Shown: positions 23,894 through 37,030, counted from the stretch's first letter. The stretch: 64,000 nucleotides of DNA from Beaufortia kweichowensis (GCA_019155185.1 CM032797.1:14532659-14596658), one strand, 5' to 3'. Numbers and translations are program-made. The notes: generated by a model from the letters alone, not told the origin.

Positions 23894-24819
23894 GAAGTAA
23901 ACATGACCTAACTTACCTTCTTTACTTAGTGATAATATAGTGCAGAATCGTATATTAATTTTACAAATCCCATTTCCCGAATCCCAAAGCTTTTAGTTTA
24001 TGTCCAGGAATAAAAACGATTTTGAATCCTAGATTTGGATTCTCTCCAAATGCTCTTGGCCTTTCGGACTACGCAGTTTGTTTCTGTATACTCTTCTATT
24101 AAGAACGTAAGGCTTTCATGAATGGAGTCTTTACGCCCCCTGCAGGACGTGTTTTGTCATTTTCAGCATGTGACGTACTTACGTGTTTGTAGTCTTTTGG
24201 GCTTTAAGGCATAAATATATCTGACTGAATATTATTATGCGGGATGCACAGAGAAGTAAGGTGACTTTAATTAAATACCAATAGTGAAGAAATGAAACGG
24301 TACAAATAAACTACAGTAATTTGCATATTCCTTAGTGATTGTAGTTCATTGCACTACATTATCATAATCAACTTTATTGGCACATTAAGCAGTAGAAATT
24401 ATCAAAAGCAACCAAGTTTATTTAATAAAACTGAGTCTTTACGTTTTTTAACCATTTATAAATGTAAACATATCTATATATAATTAAATATATATATCAG
24501 CAAAAGTAGTGCAATGGTTAACAAACTGCAAGTTTAACTACTGGTTGTCCAGCTGAGCTTTTATCTGGATTACTTAAATTGTATACAAATTTAGGAGATG
24601 GGGCAATTGTCACATATAGGGAAGTTGTCATTAAGGCTACATCTAAATAACTATCCAATTAAAATCAAATTTGCACAAATTACATAAATGTGTGCTACCT
24701 CTAGCCGTGTTTATGTGTATTGGTTTTAAACAGTTCAGCCGCTCTATAATGAAATATTTTTTTTAATTCTACACTCCAAACTGAAATTCTAATATCATCA
24801 TACAGTAGTTTCATGACTG

Positions 24820-24905
24820 CATTTACATTTAGGCATTTAGCTGACGCTTTTATCCAAAGCGACTTACAAATATTAGGAGACAAATTGCTTGTGGGAACAC
24901 AAACC
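24820..24905 (-). mobile_element. SINE tail fragment
   Basis: Contains, on the minus strand, GTAAGTCGCTTTGGATAAAA followed by GCGTCAGCTAAATGCC, the LINE-type tail shared by fish SINEs. No A or B box is visible next to it. Confidence 0.75.
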
Positions 24906-25310
24906 ACACAAGCATACATGCAGACAAAAAGGTCAACTATATAATTAATGTAGATTTTGACCCATTATTTTCATCTTCACTGGGCAGACCAAGTGTCTGA
25001 ATACCAAATAGGTGTCCTTCCATGAGATGTCTGGCAGCAGTTAGCTGCAACAATACAAAACCAATACAAAGTAATAAATTGTAGTAAATAAATACAGTCG
25101 GTAAATTTAATTTTTCTTAGTGATAATGCAGGTTTATTTGCATGGTTTCATAGTACACATAACTGTTTTATCTTAAGGAATTTTTCATGATTTGACCTCA
25201 TTTATGCTGTGAATATATCACAACAGTCCTGAGACTTCGCTTAGCCACTAGGGGCGGTATTTCACTCGTACAATTTTACCACTTAATAATGTCGTCTTAC
25301 TTCCATTTAC

Positions 25311-25352
25311 ATTTATACATTTATTCATTTATTCATTTAGCAGACGCTGGTC
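25311..25352 (-). mobile_element. Short SINE tail fragment
   Basis: ATTCATTTAGCAGACGCTGG with flanking ATTTACATTTATACATT is the end of the same tail family, cut off after the GCGTCTGC core. Confidence 0.55.
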
Positions 25353-25899
25353 TTTCAGCCTGACCAGCTAAGACCAACATAAACAGATATAAAGTGGTCA
25401 ACCCCTCTAAGAAACAGCCTTTTTAGCATTTTTCAGCAGGGATGATATGAATAATTACCTTTATTATTATTACTTACTTATTATTATAGTGGTGAATTGA
25501 TCATTTTACTACAGATGTCATGCTTAAATTATTGTTAACATAGTAAGACGATGGTAACTATAGTTTTACTACAAATACAATAATTATATATATACAAATA
25601 CAGTTATGTAAAACCTTGGTTAATTTAACATGGTTGCTACTCCAAGGCGCTTTGCAGTATAACATGGTACTATTATGGTATTTAAATACCATGGTAACGT
25701 CACGACACTTTTTGTGATTAAATGCATTAAAATGCAAAACCAATATCATGCAATAAATCAACATTATACAAATTAATTATTTGTGCGTTTTGTATTAATG
25801 TGCGTGAAAAAGTTAGGGCCTGTAGCTACTTTTGAGCAACAGGCATGTACTAATATACACATAATCGTAGCAGTTCAGTTATTTTTCTTATATTTACGT

Positions 25900-26234
25900 C
25901 TTTAAATTACATCTTTGCTCTGTGATGGGCAAAAAAGTCCCAGCCCTCGAGTGTCCAGAGGGAGGCGTATCTAAGCATCTCACTCTCGATAGCAGGAGAT
26001 GCCAGACACTCGCGCGGGAAACAAAGGCTGCTGTGGAGTCAACAGTGTCGCGCTCCATCCCAACCCATCAAGCCATGTGAGAGAGAGAGAAAGAGAGAGA
26101 TCTGCTGCACAGGGACACAGGCAGAAACACACACCGTCGGGTGTATCGTATACGCCTCCGAGCGGGGGTTTGGCTTTTCTTAGCGGAGGAGAGAGATACA
26201 TTTCCTATTCAAGTGGAACGGGTCTGGCCACCGA
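25900..26234 (+). promoter_or_regulatory. palm1: PALM promoter and non-coding first exon
   Basis: CpG content rises here (for example ACACTCGCGCGGGAAA) within AT-rich surroundings. A 5' UTR exon ends in the strong donor CACCGA|GTGAGT at 26234. A (GA)n stretch lies at 26080-26099. The start site cannot be fixed, and the splice to the ATG exon at 31599 is inferred. Confidence 0.6.
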
Positions 26235-29200
26235 GTGAGTATTTATTTCAGAGCAATTGTTATTTTCATGCTGGTTTTTTTTTTTTGACATCTCTGTTAC
26301 AGCACTGTAGGCTTGGCATGGTAATGGCGCTTTAAATTGTCCGGTCAATATGCATTACAGTATGCCAGACAGATGTGGTTTTATTTCTATTACGGACAGC
26401 AAGAATAACCAAAACCCGCGATATATTGTAGAAGTTACAGTTACTTTTCATAATAAGGCTATACGAAGGTTATGTCTTTCATCACAGATTTGACACAAAT
26501 TATGTAATTATATTCAATAAAAGCACAACAATGCGCTCGCAGCACGTCATCTAACAGCAGCAGTTTGGGTTTATTGCTCGGGTGTGGAAGAACCAGATCT
26601 CGTTATATACTGATGAAACAGGGTGGGATGATCCAATATGGCCGTGTGGACCTGAATTCACAAACATTTGATGCTAAATTGCTTCGTATGTAATTGTATT
26701 TTGGTTATCAAGTTTTACAATCTGATTTCTCCGCGCGTGAAGTCAAATGTTTATCGGAGCGCGTCGTGTTGCGCATCACCTCTGATGCGTTTATTCTGTC
26801 TCTGAGCTGCTCCACACCCACAGCGTCGATCATGCGCTCCTTCCCCAGCTGGAAACGCTTTATTTTTCACCAAGGACAATGTGAATACGAGACCACAATA
26901 TGCGCTTTTGGTGCCATGAAGTGTTTTTATTACTCACGTTACGTAAAATTACGCGCTTTTGTATTGACTGTGAAATTCATCGTCTCGTGTTTACCTTTGG
27001 TGGAGAATGACAGGACGCACACACCGACGAGACAGTGATGTCAACCCGGTTACATATCTAATGCCAAAAGCTTTGTCAGTCAAGTTTACGCTTACGTGAA
27101 CATTTGAGGCAGTGGGTCATTGAGACCACAAAAGCAACACCATTAATGTGCAGACATACAGACTTGAATTATTGACTAATGGACTCGTAGTGATCGCTCA
27201 TATGTGTGGGTGACTGTTAATTAAAAAAGACCTTAGAATCAGAAATAATCATGGTTTTATTATATTAAAAATGTAGTAATGATGTTTTGGCAGTTACAAA
27301 TAGCATGGTTAAACTATGTGTTTTGTTGTAAGACCGTAGAAAATTACTATGGACAACAAAACAAAACACTTGTTTACTATAGTTAAACCATTGTCTATTT
27401 TTGTAAAGGAACTCTGTAAACAATGCTTTGGAGAATATTATGGCACTATATATGTGAGAAACATTGTAATGCCACAATACTTTTTTTAAAAACCAAATAC
27501 ACTAATATACAACAACTAGACATTATTGTAGGTTTTGTAGCAGGGTGGGTGATGATTTGGTTTACTTGTTTACTATAGTTAAACCATGGTCCAGTTTGTA
27601 AAAGAACCCAAGGCTTTTAGAGAAAAAGTTATTCACAGGTTTACACACCGAATATAATCAAAAATTGCTTTTTTTATTTTTTAACACACCAAACTTCAGT
27701 CTCTCAGGATCTTGATTGCACATTTGTTCCTGAGAAACATTTACAACGCTGTGACAACAATCTATAGCTCATTTACCCTCTTGTTATTTTGACATCATGA
27801 AAGGTAGCATTCATTTTTTTAAAGAATTCTCCATTATACATTATAGATACATCATCAATGGCATAGGAGTGTACTAAAATAATTTGTCTTTACTCAATTG
27901 ATTGAGAAACACATTTATGGTCATTGGGTCACGTGTTCTGTCACTGACAGTCCAGCAGAGACTCCTGACAGCTGCCGTGATTGGATGTGGTTAAGAGTTA
28001 AAATTGAACAGCTCTGTACAGCCACTGATGCTTTAACCCCTCACCTATATCTTTTTCTTTCTCTATCAGAGCTGTGTGGCAGATAATAGCAGTAGTTTAA
28101 GCTGGAGCAGGCTCTTCTGATATACTCAAGCCCTCTCTGCATACATCAGCCCTTATGAAAATATCTTAATTGCTGTTTAGAACAATAGTGCACACTTTAT
28201 AACTCATTTTAAATCCGACCAATTTAAAGAAGATCTTACAGCGTAGTTCAGATTTGAACATTTTTGAAAATGGTTATAGACCAAATTGACTTACAGTTAA
28301 AAAATCCCTTTAAATTTATGACTGTTATCTTTGAAGACTTCTTACCAGTTGATGTGACCTACATTCAATATGTTTGAAATGTATGTATGCACATGTGGTC
28401 TAACTGATTTGGGAGGTTGGTGGCCTCCCTTCCTTTCCTCCTCCCCAGCATTGATGGAGCTCTTGCTTATGGCATATCTCAGAAAAAGGGAGTGTATGAA
28501 ACTATTGGTATCTTCCTGTACTAGCTAATCAGGACCTGCTCAAATTCCTCATGTTGCAGTTTCTTGAAGTCTCCCTCCTACATTCCTCGCAATCAAATAT
28601 CGCTTAACTCAGTGCTTTTCTAACAATTCGTGAATTCGTTTAGGTGGGATTTTGCTCTTAAAGACTAACTTGAGCTTTTGTATCATGTATTAAAAACAAT
28701 TCATATTAAATCTAAAACTGTTCTTAATTTGTTTCTTAACTACTACCAGAGAGATTCTTTTGGTTTGTTTATTTAGTGCTCCACAATTTCACAACAAATT
28801 AACTGATTTGAGATCTGCAGTTTTCATTGAAATCCAGAGAAAGCACTCCCTGGAGAGATTTACATCCCTATTCTTGTCTCTGAGGAATGAAGATGGCTTT
28901 GTTGTAATAGTCGTTGTAATTTGTACTATAGGACCTAATGCATAAATACGACCTGACATTTTTTGTCAAAGCACAGCTTAAATTGAATTGCATCTTCACA
29001 AAGAGGAAGTCTTCGGTTAATGCTGTGGCATGTTTTTAAAGCATTCGATTTTCTGAGCAGAACTCTTGCCATGATTATCTGTTGGCTGCTCTTTGTCACT
29101 TTTGGCATTTTAAACACTTTTGTTGGCTAGTGAGTGATCCAGTGAAAAGGTCACAGCGTGGCTTCAGTGTGTTGCCCAGCAGTGGACTAGAGAGGGGAAA

Positions 29201-31598
29201 CAAGCTCTAAGATAAGTGCAACCGCACTGGAGACTTCACAGATTGGATAAAGCTGGCTGGTGTTGTGTTTTTCCTGGACTCCCAAGTGCTTTTCCAATGC
29301 TGTCAATGAAATGTGGTGTAAGGAAATGGCTGCATGGTGTTGAAACTTTTCAAAGAGTTTCTTCTCATTCCTAAACCACTGATGCAGTGTTGTCGTAATT
29401 TGCATAGATTACTGACAACAGTTTTAAATCTGGTAATGCTTCTCCTGCATTTGTTAAATAAACCTGTCTAATGAACCAGTGATATTAAATGCTTGTTTTT
29501 GAGAGCAATATCACACAGTGGGCGACAAATTGACTCCGTACTCAGCATACTCAGGTCGTCGATGGAGTCGTTTATAAAGAAATTGTTTTGATTTTTTTGT
29601 AGTTTTGATATTTTGATAGCAGTGGTGATATTATCACATTAACAGAGTGTTGCGCTTTAGTTGTTAGACTATTTCTTTTTACATGTTTTGTACATGTCTA
29701 ACTGAGAGAAGACAAATTATAAAAACAATTGTAAAACAGTGTTTTTCATCCATGAAGCGGTCTTATAATTGATAAAAGGTCAGATTCAAATGTCTATAGG
29801 GTAGTAATGATAGAAATATGTTGTGTAGTGTTTAGACTTAGAGCAAATTGTTATGCATGTTTTGTCAAATGTTATTCCTATATTATTTGCTTCTTACTGT
29901 CTGTGTACTTCATGCCTAGCGAGTGGGTTTTTCTCCATGAATTATTCACAACTTGATTTTAAATGCTACATCTGTCTGCACAGTGCTTTAAAATGCAGGT
30001 GATAATGTAACTTTTTTTAACCTGAGGAGTTGATCTGAGGTAGGGTTTACCAATCGGTCTAAATGTTTAAAAGTAAATCACTTAGAAAGCTTCCGCTTAG
30101 ACTTCATCTCGCATGATCAGTTCCATTGTGAGTGATTCTTGAGGTCTGAATTCAGACTGTAAAAATAAAACATCGAGGAGAAGAAGAGATAACATATCAA
30201 CAAACATTTTACAGTTTGCCTTGTGAGGGAAAGAACATGTGACTGGCTGTGTTCGGGTGGGCCATTAAGATTTCTAATCAGCTGGATGTTTTCCCCTGCA
30301 GCTGTTTTTCAGCTCTTTTGCTGTGGACCAGTGCAGATCCCTGAAATAAAACGGCCTGTGACAAAAGACATCTTTGTGCCAGGTTGGGCTTGGCCTTCCA
30401 TTGCACATCTTCTTATTCTGCAGTTGACCTCTGATTTTATCTGTGTGTCCCTTTTCGTTTGTAGCTTATTGTACGTTTGTTCAATCCCTGCATTGTGTGT
30501 TTTGCCTCCCTCCCAAAGGACTCGGATCAATGTAGCAAACAGCTATAAAATCACAAAAACTGGTGCTGAGGAAGGTCATGCTCATACTGATGTTTGTTTT
30601 GGTTTGAGAGTAGTGGACAAAATTTTTCACCATTTTTGTTTCTCTGTTATAGCCATAGAGTTATGTTTTTTCATATCTCTTCAGTTGGTCTTTTCTTTAG
30701 GTTGAGCTAATGTTGGAGTTCTGGAATCAATTTAGGGAGGAATTCAAAGGACTGTTAACAGTCTTGAAATTTGCATGCCATTCATAACTTCCCTCTTCTT
30801 CCATCTCTGCTGGACTGCTGGGATCTGCAGCGTTCTGCTGTGTGGGGAAAATATTTGCATTCTGCCAGTGTATAACTGTAGTTTGATTTCTGAGAAGAGT
30901 AAAACAGACGTCCATTTTTCTTATCGATTCCCATCGACCTGTTTTCCCTCGAAGGAAGGAGGTGCAAAACATTCTCGACAGGCTGGACTCATATTTTACA
31001 AGAGCGAAGCATTGTGTAGACATAAAACAGAGTCCATCTATAATACATTGTGGATGAGGTGTAAAGATTGAGTTTTGGTGGTAAACAAGTACACGGAAGA
31101 CTTCAAAAGGCCTTTGTATCTGTGTCTAAGATGTGTCTAAAGAATGGGACAAGATCATGTGTTATGAAACTCATTGCTCACATAAATCACTGTACAAAAC
31201 CTGTGTTGGTGTATACACTCAGCCAACATTAAACCCTTCTCTTCTATATTTAATAGCAATTAGATGTTAAATCAACAATAATTTTATTACAGTTGTGATG
31301 TTTTGCAAATCAGAGAGCTGTGTGAAGTTTGAATACGGTAAACTTTAAAAGTGTACGCCTGTTGTACAGTCCTCCTAGGGTGTGAATATCAATTAGTTTA
31401 CATGATTGGACCGCCCCGAACGAAGAATACCAAGCAATGTCACTTGACCTAATTAATGTTTATGAGCCATTACCTGTATTGTATTCTTAGCAGAGTGCTG
31501 GTGGCATTTTCTTGTGACTAAGTTAAATGAAAAGTGATCCTAATTGCTGCATTACTCCTGTAATGGCTGTAATCTTATTCCACTGCTCTTTTCTGCAG
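26235..31598 (+). other. PALM intron 1
   Basis: 5.4 kb. A near-duplicate motif TGTTTACTATAGTTAAACCA occurs at about 27370 and 27566. The longest frame (30223-30705, 160 codons) has no recognisable domain and lacks splice support. Confidence 0.7.
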
Positions 31599-31644
31599 GA
31601 TGTCGGAAGCTTTGTCACAGCAAGAGAGACTCCGGGCTATTGCT
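31599..31644 (+). CDS. palm1: PALM start exon
   Basis: After TTTTCTGCAG, one G precedes the ATG at 31600. Encodes MSEALSQQERLRAIA and ends GCT|GTGAGT in phase 0. The first residues differ from mammals, but SQQERL.AIA is conserved. Confidence 0.92.
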
Positions 31645-34600
31645 GTGAGTAAATAATGATATCAATGATAATATACACAAACGTTCAAAAGTTTAGGGTC
31701 ACTTAATCATTCTTCATATATGTATTTTTTTTTACATTTTTGAGTAGTTTTAAAACTTATTAAAACAATGGAATTAACACTGCTGCTATTGGAATGTAAA
31801 TCCAAAATAAATCAAAACTGTGGTTTTTTTTAGCATCTTCAAAGTAGCCACCCTCTGATTTTAATTTTTATTAACCAGCTTCTTAAGAGATCTTACCCTA
31901 AGATGCTTTTTAAACAGTATTGAAGAAATTCCCATTTATTCTGGGGTTTTATTAATTGTTTTTTCTTTATGTTTCAGTCCAAATGATCAATTTCAAACAA
32001 GTTTCTTATTCAAGTTTCTAAGTAAATAAATTAATACATTTGCATAATTATATCTTTCCTCCACAACTGATTCCAAACATTCAGACATGCCTTCAAATCA
32101 AAATGTATTTAAGATCATAAATCACATCATGTGACCTAAAATTTTAAACGATAGTGTATGTATGTAATTTTTGCTTCCAGAACATACCTTGATTTTTGGC
32201 ACTAAAATCTTATATTGTAAATTGGTATATGTATATACAACAGTTTTTAGCATCTGGATACAGGTTAGATGCACAGAGACGCTCAAGTAATGTTAGTCTC
32301 ATGGGATATTTGCTTTTCAGTAACATTCCTACTACAGTCAATGACCATCTACAGTATAATGGCTAATGCATGTCCAGCTATCAGTGCTTAAGCACTTTTC
32401 CGTGTTTAATTATTGATGGGACTTAGAATGGTTCTGCAAACATCACCACTCACCAGATTAATGCTCCTTTTAGCTGTTTCTCTTAAGCCGTTATGCGAGG
32501 AGTGACAGAGAGTAACTGTATTATTTTAGCATTATGATGTGCTGAGGAAGTCTTAACTTCCACCTAGACAGCCAGCTTAGATAAACACATGCTTTTGTGA
32601 TTACTGCTATAAGTCAAATTTATTAGATTGCATTACAGTATGTGTAATGCTAAAATAACATGTCCTTGCAGTTTCTTTAACTATATACATGTGTTTTAGT
32701 TTGCACAGAGGTTATTTCATGCTGTGAAGTAAGATGTATGTGGATGACTAATGTTTTTTTCTGTATCAGGAGAAAAGAAAAAGGGAGGCTGAGATTGAGA
32801 ACAAAAGAAGACAACTGGAGGATGACCGCAGACAACTCCAGCATCTCAAGGTAGCCAAGAGATAATAGTTACTAAATAGTGAATATGTCTTAACAACACT
32901 GTAAATAGCTTGTAAAGTCTGTGATTCTCTGCAATTGTGTCCCTGTGTCATCATTCTGCGTTTACACAAGGGTTAAATGTCAGAATGTTTTGGCGTGTTC
33001 CGCTTATGTAATTTACCGACTGTCTGGGCTCACACTTCACGTTTCTATTTAAAGCCTTAGTGTTGAAATTCAACATGAGATTGATTTTTGGAGAGTTTTG
33101 AAGTTGCTGAAATGGGAGGGGAAGTTTTAACAGCAGTTTCCTGTTTGAGAGGACAGGGGAAAAAATCTGCATCCTCCCTTTAAGTTACAGTCCAGTCCTC
33201 TTGTAGAAGTTTTGTAACACCCATTTACATTTTCTGAGAATCCTGAAGCCCTTTTGCTGGAAGTATTTTCCATTTAATTTTTAAATTTACATTCCACATT
33301 TCCATTTTCCAAAAGGATAGTTCACCCAAAAATACAATCTGGCCATAATTTCTTCACCCTTATGTCTTTCAAAACCTGTATATGATTTTTCTAAGAAACA
33401 CAAAAGATATTTTGAGAAATGTCTCAGCGGAGGTCAGTGTTGTTTGGTTACCAAAATTCTTCAAAATATTTTCTTTTATGTTCTACAGAAGAAAATCATG
33501 CACGTTCAGAATGACATGAAGATTAAAAATAATGAAAAGGTTTTTTTTGACGAACTATCCCTTTTAAACTTTGCTAGTGGCACCAAATAGAACTGCAAAA
33601 ATAATCACTGTTTTTAAACAGGTTTCTAATGCCCCATTTTTTGAACAACAGGTGGTCCCACTTTAAACTCAAACAGTTGACGGTTGACTGTTTGGACACA
33701 ATGTTATAAGTACCACAGACATGCAGTGTTTACATTTTTTAGGGAGGTCAACTAACCAATTGCTGTCATATATGGCAGCATTACAGTGGAAAAAGGGAAA
33801 ACATGTGCCATAATACCTTCAGGGTGATGTATATTTTTACTGTGCATACATTAAAATAACCATGATTGTTTGCATCACTCAGGCCAAAGTATGAAAACTG
33901 CTTAATTTATGCAAATCCTGCAACAGAGATGTAGTGGTCAAGAATAGCTTGCCTGCGTGCCTATTCTCATCTACCAAATATCCGGCAAGGAGATTGTTAT
34001 CTGTAAAACATGATATTTTTTGTTTGTTAGTGTTATACCTGCCATTGTTTTTTGCGCATAAGGGATTTTGCTCTATGGGGAACAATGGAACAAGTCTTAG
34101 TTTCCTACCGAGCGAGACTCAGATCCTTTGTCCTCCCGTCTGTGCTGAGATTGTATTGCGTGTGCATGTGGATGGGTGTGAACATGTGGTGATGTCAGTA
34201 TATCTGTCATCATGCCAGAATTTGCACTCACAAAGCCAGACCAGAGGGTGGGAGGGAGTTTGAAGGATGAGGAAAAAACACAGAGGGCAAACTTGACCTG
34301 TTTAAAGTTTTGCTATTAGTGCAAGTGAGTTGAAGGTTAAAAGTGGAGTAACTTGTTGCTGATTTTGTGTATAGGAGACATTTTACAGAGGCAGAATGAA
34401 CTGCAAGAGCTAACTGTGAGTAATTTTTCAGGAGTAGACACAAAAATGTCAGTAATTGCCTCTTCAAAAGTCTTTCACAGTTCATGTGACTGTGTTAAAT
34501 AAAAGACTCTTTTAGTTGCCGTTTTGCAATTTTTTCTTTTAATGCTAAGAGGGTTATTTGTTTTTCTTTTAGTATTTTCCCTGGTTCCATTTAGTTAATG

Positions 34601-37030
34601 TTCATTTAGCAGATGCTCATTTGCCTTTGCAAGGGCAATTCCTAAAACAAGGTCTCTTCTTAATTGTTTTGTCAGATGATCAATCAGACCATCAGGAATT
34701 AAATTCGCTGGAGTACAAAGTTTTTTGTTTTCTAAGACCTAGTTATCTCAATGTCTTAAACTGTGTTCAGATATTAAAGAGTGCAGTCAGTCTCAAAAGT
34801 CAAAAACAATAATATTACTTCAATCTCATCAGATTACTCCAAAACCAAATTATCTAAACTATACCATTAACATAAATTTTGCTCTATTACAGGGTCATGA
34901 ACTCATAAAACAATGTTTTCCAAAAACATGTAATAGATGTACATGTAACCTTAACTTCATTAAGGTTAAATAAAGCATCTTAATGATGCCAAATGTATTT
35001 ATTAAATTTGCTTCAAAAGTAGGTGCTATGTTCAGCAAGTTGTGAGTACTTTATGAACAGCACAACAGGTGTTATTAAAAGCTCTGTGATGTTTCTTATC
35101 CTGGTTGTACACTGTCTGATCTTCCGCAGCTGTTTGTTTTATCTGCTGGATGCTTAGAAAAGCCTCTTCTGACTGCCAATCTAGAATAGAAACAGCATTG
35201 TTGGCAGCAGTAGTTGGCAGCAGCAGTAGTTTGTAATGCTAAACTAGTTTGTTTTGAATAGGGTTACACACATGCCATTAATCACTGGTTCTCTCAATGG
35301 TGTCCAGAGTCATAATAAATGAGACCTCAGATCAGTGCTCCCTGATTTGTTTTGATTTGTTGTTTGTTTGTGCATGTGAGAATTTAAACAAGTATGACAC
35401 ATAGTTTGGTTAATTTTGTTTTTGTGCTTTTGTGTTTATTTAAGATTACATTGTTGTCTCATCTCAGGAATTCTTTTAGTCGATATTCTAATTTTCCTAT
35501 GCTCTTTATATCATTTATCACAAAAGATATTAAGCTATTCAATGAAAAATACATACAAATCCATAGTGCTGTGTCTAGTAGTAATATTGCACAACCAAAA
35601 ATATCCTCTGTCTCTGCCACATGAGCACAGATGTCAATTCTTTTCTGTCAGCAATCTTCCAGCCCCACCAGTTTTACCCTGTTTTCTGATTCCCACAAAC
35701 AAGGACTAGAAGCTCTTGCAGGAAATCCTGTTTTAGCTGGCGCCTCCTTCTCCAGCATGTGCATAGTGTGCATTAGCAGCAATGGAGAATGCCCTAAAGT
35801 GAAAAACTAATGGGCAGCTAATGGTCATGTGCTACACTAACCCTAATGGTCCGGACAACCAAGGAAATCTGTCTACGTCAGCACAGTTGACATTATCTCA
35901 TTTTTCCCAAGCACATTTTGTCAATATGTGGTTACGGATTTTCATAATGCTTGTGTTTTATATATAAGGGTAATATCATATAAGGGTAAATTGTTGTTTA
36001 AGTGATGTTAAGAAAAAACATACAGTACACTCTCTTTTGACAGTCAAAGGCACTGAGAGAGCGATGGCTTTTGGACGGAGCGCCATCCAGTGGAGAAGAT
36101 GAGGCACAAAAACAATTGCAAGAGGATGAAGTCAAAACCAAACTGCTGGAGAAGACCATTCTTAGGTTAAGAATCATCCTTACTAGCAGAAATGAAAAGA
36201 TTCTTGCATGCCTGATATATTTCATGATCATCTGATGAGTCTTTTCTTTGAACGAACAGATTAGAGCAGGAGATTGATGAGCTTGAAACTGGTGGAAATG
36301 TAAGATATTGCTTAATTTGACTTTCATGTGTCTGCTCAGAGTTTAATGCCAATTAATAATAATGATGTTCCATCATATGTCTTTTCTGCTAGGCACCTGA
36401 TGGTTCTGTGAAGGGTGAGTGTGAACATTTATAGCTTAATTTAGTTTACTGTCATGTGCAGCTTAAAAAAAAAGAAATTATAAACCTATCCAACCAATTT
36501 GTTGATATATTAAGCAAATATTAGTAAAATAAAAATTGTTATTTAATGTGGACATCCAATAAAAATCAGTAACAGTGGTTCAAGTTAAATAAGTGTTCTT
36601 CTCTCTTTTTAACCTGTTTTCAGCAGTTGAAAACGGCCTACAGCAGCCCGGCTCAAACGCAGATCAAAACACCAAAAAACAGATCACAGGCATTGAGGCC
36701 AAGCTGCAGTGCACCAACCCTGATGTAGCCATTGAGAATGCCAGCACAGAGAACCCTGTCACCATGGTGTTTATGGGCTACAAGAATGTAGAGGATGAGG
36801 CAGAGACCAAGAAGACATTAGGCATAGAGGAAACAGTGAAAGCTGAATTTGTTGTCATCGAGGATGGAGAGAGCAAAGGAGGAAATGAGGGGGCCACGGA
36901 AGACCAGGCTCCGCCCAACGGCAGCACCTCCAGTCCTGACAAAGCTCAAGATGAGGCCAAGAAAGAGGAATCAAAAGAAGAAGGCAATTCAAAAGAAAAG
37001 CAGCCATGCAAGTGCTGTACGGTCATGTGA
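31600..37030 (+). CDS. palm1: Paralemmin-1, short form
   Basis: Six coding exons (31600-31644, 32770-32850, 36044-36165, 36260-36299, 36393-36414, 36624-37030) encode 238 aa in consistent phase. Paralemmin is a lipid-anchored phosphoprotein of the inner plasma membrane that affects membrane shape and neurite and spine formation. Visible parts: an N-terminal coiled coil (about 5-96) with SQQERLRAIAEKRKREAEIE and LKSKALRERWLLDG; the conserved segment VTMVFMGYKNVEDEAETKK to about 184; an acidic Lys/Glu tail; and the C-terminal CKCCTVM, whose CTVM is a CaaX box (C235 prenylated) with C232 and C234 as palmitoylation sites. Mammalian PALM is about 387 aa. The central region between the coiled coil and the conserved segment is missing here, and I see no exon for it in the introns. 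Whether this is paralog a or b cannot be told. Confidence 0.95.
31645..32769 (+). other. PALM intron containing a DNA element
   Basis: Canonical intron. About half of it is the inverted-repeat element at 31672-32160. Confidence 0.8.
31672..32160 (+). mobile_element. mariner-like inverted-repeat element
   Basis: Left end TATACACAAACGTTCAAAAG then TTTAGGGTCACTT. Right end ATGTGACCTAAAATTTTAAA then CGATAGTGTATG. The ends are imperfect inverted repeats of a fish element family whose ends read roughly CGTTCAAAAGTTTGGGGTCA. There is no open transposase frame. The superfamily is my inference. Confidence 0.65.
32770..32850 (+). CDS. palm1: PALM coding exon, coiled coil
   Basis: 27 codons, EKRKREAEIENKRRQLEDDR then RQLQHLK, between TGTATCAG and AAG|GTAGCC. 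It is almost identical to the mammalian coiled-coil segment. Confidence 0.96.
32851..36043 (+). other. PALM intron containing a foldback element
   Basis: 3.2 kb. It holds the foldback element at 33312-33566 and a possible SINE-tail scrap (TTCATTTAGCAGATGCTCAT near 34601). Frames at 33934-34263 and 35416-35709 show no known motif. Confidence 0.7.
33312..33566 (+). mobile_element. Foldback non-autonomous DNA element, complete
   Basis: Ends AAAGGATAGTTC and GAACTATCCCTTT are inverted repeats, and inner arms (for example ACACAAAAGATATTTTGA against TCAAAATATTTTCTTTTATG) also pair. Same family as 9739-9948. Confidence 0.82.
36044..36165 (+). CDS. palm1: PALM coding exon SKALRERWLLDG
   Basis: 122 nt between TTTTGACAG and CTTAG|GTTAAG, phase 2 out. 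Encodes SKALRERWLLDGAPSSGEDE and the second part of the coiled coil. Confidence 0.96.
36260..36299 (+). CDS. palm1: PALM small exon (40 nt)
   Basis: Completes a split Arg codon and encodes LEQEIDELETGGN, a leucine-rich coiled-coil end matching LEKEIEVLE of mammals. Donor AAT|GTAAGA. Confidence 0.93.
36393..36414 (+). CDS. palm1: PALM microexon (22 nt)
   Basis: Between TTTCTGCTAG and AAGG|GTGAGT. Encodes APDGSVK plus one base. Its 22 nt are not a multiple of three, so it must be included for the last exon to be read in frame. Confidence 0.85.
36624..37030 (+). CDS. palm1: PALM terminal coding exon with CaaX box
   Basis: Follows a NAGNAG acceptor (TTTTCAGCAG). Using the first AG gives Ala-Val, the second Val only, and both keep frame. 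Encodes the conserved VTMVFMGYKNVEDEAETKK block and ends CKCCTVM with TGA at 37028-37030. Confidence 0.95.

Larger units (their letters stand above)
18946..25900. other. Intergenic, PLPPR3 to PALM
   Basis: 7 kb without a recognisable protein gene. It contains the inverted-repeat element at 23499-23893, SINE tails at 24820-24905 and 25311-25352, and two weak exon-like segments at 20418-20471 and 21735-21789. A relative of human MISP, which lies near PALM in human, is not visible here. Confidence 0.65.

Noticed and set aside
30223..30705. 160-codon frame in PALM intron 1
   Set aside because: Cys- and Phe-rich translation with no domain, no splice evidence and no promoter. Consistent with chance.
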